Of a stretch of 64,000 bases of DNA, positions 59,215 to 64,000 are shown in pieces. The DNA is from Pomphorhynchus laevis. Lineage: Eukaryota; Acanthocephala; Palaeacanthocephala; Echinorhynchida; Pomphorhynchidae. Made by a program: the position numbers and the translations under genes. The stretch is from positions 1-64,000 of the forward strand of contig WNNJ02000855.1 of the NCBI GenBank assembly GCA_012934845.2. Direction: 5' to 3'. Each line of letters begins with the position of its first letter. The first letter of the stretch is position 1. Below the pieces are notes generated by a model. It did no database searches. It was not told the origin of the DNA and saw nothing but the letters and a program-made list of their open reading frames with translations.

Positions 59215-59850
59215 TTCGTGAACTATCATTAGATGTTTTGCAAGACAGCTTACAAGGAGCTCTTTCGGCATTCACATTACATGGCGACGCATAATAACAT
59301 ACAAGGCCCTCATCGAATCTCGAATGCTATACGCATCTCCCGCAGCGTATCAACATATGTGCAAGAACATTGTAGCTTACGAATCAATTCTCCGGTCGGC
59401 TACTCGTCTTGTTCCCACTGTCAAAGACCTGCCGTTTGACCAGAAGTTAGAAATCCTAGGTGTTTCAACGGTTTGTGAAAGTTTGGTAAAAGCTGATCTT
59501 ATGCTGGTATGGAGGGCAATTTTATCGCCCACTCATCCCCTCAACTTCATGTTTTGCCTACGCAACTCCGAGCAATTACGTAGACATCAACTAACGCTCA
59601 AACATCGTAGAAAAGTCCATCGACACTATCAGGATATCAGAGATCGAGTAATAAACAGTTGGAACAGGCTTTCGTCATCTGCAATTGAATGCAGGAACAT
59701 CCGAGAATTTCGGCGTGCGTTGAACAGTGTATCGCTCTCATAGGAAGTCGAACCTGATTTGGTTTTTTTGTTTTACTGACATTGTACTTTTTTTACATTG
59801 AGATCCAGCCAAACGAGCCACCGCATATCAGCTGTTGTATACTAATAATA
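59215..59850 (+). mobile_element. LINE C-terminal fragment (CR1/Jockey-like)
   Basis: Reads KTLVRSHLEYA-like remnants, then RSATRLVPTVKDLPFDQKLE, VSTVCESLVKADLMLVWRAI, RDRVINSWNRLSSSAIECRN and a stop at 59743. This is the conserved post-RT region of this LINE group. The 3' tail shows TACTAATAATAATATAA. Confidence 0.6.
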
Positions 59851-60279
59851 ATATAATTATATTATTTCTAAACATTCAAAATTCATTATTTCTGAAAATA
59901 TAAAAGCGAAATTTCTTATTAAGCGCGATTAAATGGTTTTGAAGAACCATTAAATGGCCACACTGGTCTAGGTTGCAGCGATTATAAATATGTGCTGATA
60001 ATTTACTGGAATAAGAACGTAATAAAAACGAATAAATTAATGAAATTTTTCACCGAAATTTATACTTTTCAAAAAATAAAAGACTTATTGAATAACTTGA
60101 AAGCTTAAGACCATCTTTCGTAAAACCATTTTCGTAAAACCATTTTCCCTGTGGAACATGGCTGTTTGGAATTATAGAATTAATGTACGTATAAAACTGA
60201 TAAAGCTTCTCCAGGATTGATGATACAAAACGAGCGTTGAAGTCTCCAAACAACGATTAACTTGTATTATTATTAATTT
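59851..60279. other. Unassigned spacer
   Basis: AT-rich, with a direct repeat CGTAAAACCATTTT near 60118-60145. No gene recognised. Confidence 0.35.
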
Positions 60280-60645
60280 TGAAAATATCACGAGAACTGC
60301 CCCAAGTTCTAAAAATAAAACAAAATTGTTTACTGTTAAGTTGGAGGAAGTGGCGTTTAAATAACGTGGACTAATGGTAAGCTGATAATCTGCTCGCTTT
60401 GAGCTTTCCGTAACTTTACAACTCTGGCCAAATTGAACTGTTCTGTAGCGTACAATTCTGCGGCGATAGAGACAATAGGAATGCCCTCGCAAATTGTTAA
60501 AAGTTCGAAAATCAATTAAGGATCTTAGAACGTGTTGTTTATTATGCAGTATTTGTCAAACTAGGCACATATCTCTTAAGTCCCGAAGATTGCTTACCGA
60601 CTGTATGTTCAGCGCTCGAAGCCTATCCTCGTACGCTTGATGTTT
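60280..60645 (-). mobile_element. LINE C-terminal fragment joined to a Gypsy fossil
   Basis: Minus strand: YEDRLRALNIQSVSNLRDLRDMCLV, then RGHSYCLYRRRIVRYRTVQFGQS. This is the same LINE C-terminal block as 39351-39640. It joins the neighbouring Gypsy pol sequence in frame at about 60645, without intervening DNA. Confidence 0.55.
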
Positions 60646-62840
60646 TAATGTATATACAAGCTTTGTTGCCAAAGCGGCACTTCTGTCCTGCTGGAATAAG
60701 ATGGCACTGATAGAATGTTTGGAAGCATCAGTATCTATGGTAAAAGGCTCGTTCTCGCTTATTGTATGTACGATGACATTGCTTATATCTTCTTTTAATA
60801 CGTCAATTGCCTTTCGTGCTACTTTATTCAATGGAAATTCCACGTATGCACCGGTGAGTGAAGCGACTTTCGCTGAAAAATTCTTAATCCATTTGCTATA
60901 GTATGCGAAAAATCCCATCAAGCATTGTAGTGTTAACTTGTCTTTCGAAATTTTAATTCTTTTTACGGCACACAGGCGATCGGTATCTGGTCGTAGTATA
61001 TTGTACGATATTTCATAGCCGAGACATTTAATGGATGTTAGACGATATTTGCTTTTCTCTCGGTTTATTTCTAGCCCTTGCTTAGATGGTGATAATTCAA
61101 ACAGTTTTAAGTTATTGTCGTGTTCGCTCCATGTTTTCCCAACAATAACTATGTCATCGAGGTAAGAGTAAACCCCCCGAAAGGTTGTTTGTTTTTATAA
61201 TTTCGTTAAGGAACCTCTGGAAAACTGCTACCCCGTTTGTGACACTCATTGGAATGCGACAAAATTGGTAGAGCTGCTCACACGCCTCAAAAGCTGTGAA
61301 AGACCTTTATTGAGAACATATATGCCCCTGATAGTATGCCTCTTTTAGATCAAGTTGTGAGAGGTATCAATTTTCGGATATTTCGTTTACCAAATCTGAA
61401 GTTTGGGGAGAGGATTAACGTTCAGATAAGTGAAGCGATTTATAGTTTGAGAGAAATCTACGACCAGTCTTTTTCTTCCGTTTGTTCGTTGTGTGATCAC
61501 GATCTGTGCTCGCCATGGAGAGAAACTCCTTTCAATATTTTTTGCTTTTAACATTCTGTTGATTTCTTGATCAACATGATTTCTTGATCAATTCAGTTTT
61601 ACTGAATTGTCGGCTTTTTGAGGCGATCGGACGACAGTCGTTCGATAGATTTCGGAATAATTTTGGTGTATTATTTGTTTTTATACTAGCAACAGTCATT
61701 TTCAATTCGTTCATTGATCCACCAAAATGAATATTACAGCTTTTGTGTCTACTTAGAAATGGTAAACCGAGTATTGTTTCTTCGCATAGGTTAGGTAAGA
61801 TATAGAACGTAGAAACCGAATGATAAATACCGAGAAGTTCGAAATCCAACTCGCAACGTCCCAGTACCCGCTTTGATACGGAAGACGCAAGATGAACTAT
61901 TGTCTCTGATGGTATCACTACAGTGTTAAGTTTATCAACAACCCGTTTGTTGATGAAGTTTAACGAGCTACCAGTATCCACAAGCGCTGATATGTATCTT
62001 CCTTGTATTGACAATGTTGTCAGTAATTGTTTTGTGTCGGGACCTCGAGTATATGCAAGGAAGATTGCAGCTGAAGAAGTAAGTTGATTGAAAACGATTT
62101 GTTCGCTTCGAAGACATACGAAGTGCTCTTGTTTTCCGCACGTATTACATATTGTGTTTGGTGGAAAACGAGTTCGGGCATGTTGTAGCCCTCCGCAAAA
62201 ATAGTAATTCCTTTTGGCAGGATTTATTCTGGGACAGTTTGCGTCCGTTTGGTCTGTAGTTTGTGATTTGATCTGATCTGCGATTGCTATCGTCTCGTTA
62301 TAAGAGTTAGAATAATTGCTAATGTCAACGGCAGATAGTTGATCGATTATTTCGATTCGGTTGTTCGACTCACATAATCCGACACTCTGTTGCGCGGTTT
62401 GGAGTGTTTTTGCTACGTCGACTGCCTTTTGTAATGTTAGGTCACTAAATTCAAGCAGACGCTGTCTAATAGTGTTCGAGCACATTCCTCGAATAAAAGA
62501 GTCGCGTATGAATTCGTTTCTAAACTCCTCCGCGCTGGCGTTTTGAAAATTGCAGTTTCTGGCCAATGCTTTTAGTGAGTGAATAAATGACACTATATCC
62601 CCATCGTGACGTTGAGCACGTGTGGATAGGATATGGCGATCCAGAATCTCATTTGGCTTCTTGACCAATTCCGTACAATCTTCCATAATCTCGTACACGT
62701 TTACACCGACGTGCATCATAATATACTTTAATTTGTTCACATTGGGTTGTGTAGATAGACAGTAGGTGAATGATCGCTTCCAGAGTTTAAACGTCTTGCT
62801 ACTATCACTGTTATCCGGTGTAACTTCCAGTTTATTGGGT
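60646..62840 (-). mobile_element. Fossil Ty3/Gypsy LTR retrotransposon: gag, protease, RT, start of RNase H
   Basis: Fossil element, minus strand. Visible parts in order: gag region (about 62740-62200), Cys/His knuckle, aspartic protease with an LVDTGSS block, reverse transcriptase (about 61550-60950) and the start of RNase H. It is related to, but distinct from, the 51.9-53.5 kb fossil. No terminal repeats or integrase were found. It is broken, with a handful of disruptions, and its 3' side is replaced by LINE sequence. Confidence 0.75.
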
Positions 62841-63404
62841 CGGACTGTTGATTGCCTTTGGTGAGCTTCGTTTGGTAACTCAGCTGGATGGTTTGATGAC
62901 CCGTTTACTGTTTGAATTTACTCGATCGGTTCTTGCCACATCGCAGATTAATAAGGACGCTTCTCCGTTGAAAATTTTGCAAGAAGCGGAGAGAGACTTT
63001 AGACCCCCTGCTAATTTTAATATTCGCGGTTTGCCAGTATCATAAGCGGAAGAGAATGAAATACGGAAAATGATTTCTTTAATCGGTGTAGAGGTTGGAG
63101 ATGTCCCATTGCGTATGCGTAGGTTTAAAGCTCTTAAGAATGACTGTCTTCCACGGCTCCTTCTTACTACTAACGAGTTTATTTCAGCTTCGATCCTCAG
63201 AAACAGCAAGCACCTAAAAAATAGTGATGATAAGCAGGTTTTTGTATATCCTGATCTCTCGCCTACTGGGCAATGTGCCCGCAAAGCACTTGTTGCCCAA
63301 CTTAAGGTTACGAGAACTAAACATCCGTCTAAGCACTATGTTATTAGAAATAATCGTATCGTTCGGCTGGGAAAGATGAGTTTTCTGATTGATAATACTT
63401 CTTA
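62841..63404 (+). mobile_element. LINE ORF1 fragment
   Basis: Reads LLFEFTRSVLATSQINKDASPL, FNIRGLPVS, a stop, then MISLIGVEVGDVPLRMRRFKALKNDCLPRLLL and DKQVFVYPDLSPTGQCARKALVAQLKV...HYVIRNNRIVRLGK. The pattern (R-F-x-x-L-K...PRLLL, then V-F-V-x-P-D-L-(T/S)-P...) is that of RRM-like ORF1 proteins of CR1/Jockey-like LINEs. It is cut at both ends by other elements. Confidence 0.6.
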
Positions 63405-63760
63405 TAAAAAAGATTTATTTTAACGTGGGAAATGCGTGCAAGCGCACGCGTACATGATCACAACAAAACAAAAATGTAAATCATGTGTCGAGAAGGTGTG
63501 AACGGAGGAGGTGTTTGAATGTAATAAAGAGGGAGTGCGGCGGACGTCGAGAGGGAGTTGATTCCAGGTGAGTGGGGCGGCGACGAGGAAGGATCGGAGA
63601 CCGTAGTTGTTTGAGTAATTAGGAACGTAGAGTAAGAGGGTATGACAGGAACGAAGCTATAGCGAGGTGGGGCGAGTATCGTCTAAGAAAGGAAGGTTGA
63701 TGAACAACGGGGAGCCGACAGCGTCGGTAGCAAAGAACGATGGGTAGCAAACTGTCGGTT
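63405..63760 (-). mobile_element. LINE (CR1/L2 group) 3' end
   Basis: On the minus strand it encodes INLPFLDDTRP and the LLHVPNYSNNYGLRSFLVAAPLTWNQLPLDV-type C-terminus. The 3' UTR has hairpin GCGTGC-GCTT-GCACGC (63434-63449) and an ATAAATCTTTTTT end. 5'-truncated near 63760, where GTCGGTAGCAAAC repeats begin. Confidence 0.7.
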
Positions 63761-63885
63761 TGCTACCGACAGTGTCGGTAGCAAACTCTCCGCTATGACT
63801 AAAACCAAATTCTACAATTGTAGAGTCTATATCCGATGGCATTGACATACGTCATTTTTTGCTCTCTACATCTTCTATTAATGTG

Positions 63886-63925
63886 ATTGTACAAATTTCT
63901 AAACTAGTTTAGAAATTTGTACAAT
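63886..63925. repeat. Perfect 40-bp palindrome
   Basis: ATTGTACAAATTTCTAAACT followed by its exact reverse complement, with no spacer. Confidence 0.95.
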
Positions 63926-63977
63926 TACATTCTGAAGAAGGCAGTATCGCCGAAAGCTAAAGCTCGGATTTGTACAA
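63917..63977 (+). ncRNA. Hammerhead-type motif at window end
   Basis: TTGTACAA, internal loop, TT, CTGAAGA (63932-63938), A, GGC-loop-GCC, GAAA, GCTA, AA, loop, TTGTACAA. The outer TTGTACAA arms pair as an extended stem I; AGCT gives only a dimer-type stem III. The layout matches the motifs at 22427 and 34626, including the extra A. Confidence 0.45.
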
Positions 63978-64000
63978 TTTAATAAAGAAAATAATTTTGA

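Overview
The window looks like a repeat-choked stretch of an AT-rich invertebrate nuclear genome. It has spliced eukaryotic genes with GT-AG introns, animal-type LINEs, Penelope-like retroelements (PLEs) and many short tandem elements carrying hammerhead-ribozyme sequence cores. I cannot name the species from the sequence. Only three host genes are recognisable: (1) an EB1/MAPRE microtubule plus-end protein on the + strand (3386-7852, N-terminal exons not found); (2) an intronless casein-kinase-1 retrogene on the + strand (20050-21021); (3) a complete five-exon PAM16/TIM16 gene on the - strand (31381-42237), whose tiny exons are scattered over 10.9 kb of transposon-filled introns.

Layout. 1-3385: AT-rich DNA with a decayed PLE. 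3386-7852: EB1, with an inverted pair of ribozyme-like repeats in its second recognised intron. 7.9-20 kb: no host gene; foldback elements, a 47-bp satellite (11.0-12.2 kb), a cluster of about 325-bp hammerhead units (13.15-14.55 kb), a LINE remnant with a zinc-knuckle/nuclease-like tail (14.64-15.38 kb) and a pile of PLE fragments (15.4-19.4 kb). 20.05-21.02 kb: CK1 kinase. 22.4-30.8 kb: a hammerhead motif, a 358-bp dimer, an exact 398-bp tandem array (25.1-26.7 kb) and a roughly 357-bp tandem array (28.6-30.8 kb) inserted in a PLE copy. 31.4-42.2 kb: PAM16 with LINEs and ribozyme motifs in its introns. 42.6-64 kb: LINEs of at least two groups in both orientations and broken Ty3/Gypsy elements.

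The most interesting signal is RNA-level. Six dispersed repeat families carry hammerhead sequence elements (CUGANGA and GAAA). One (13.2-14.5 kb) and several single sites have the ordinary type I order. Five others share an interleaved order: A, GAAAC, B, CUGANGA, A', B', then CGUC or GUGUA. A pairs with A' and B pairs with B', and both helices change in a compensated way between families. That is a pseudoknotted or inter-unit hammerhead arrangement I do not recognise. Unit sizes (about 325-400 bp), tandem organisation and, in one family, an attached tRNA-like segment resemble retrozymes, small non-autonomous elements that move through circular RNA. The PLEs and LINEs here would be candidate suppliers of reverse transcriptase; that link is inference.
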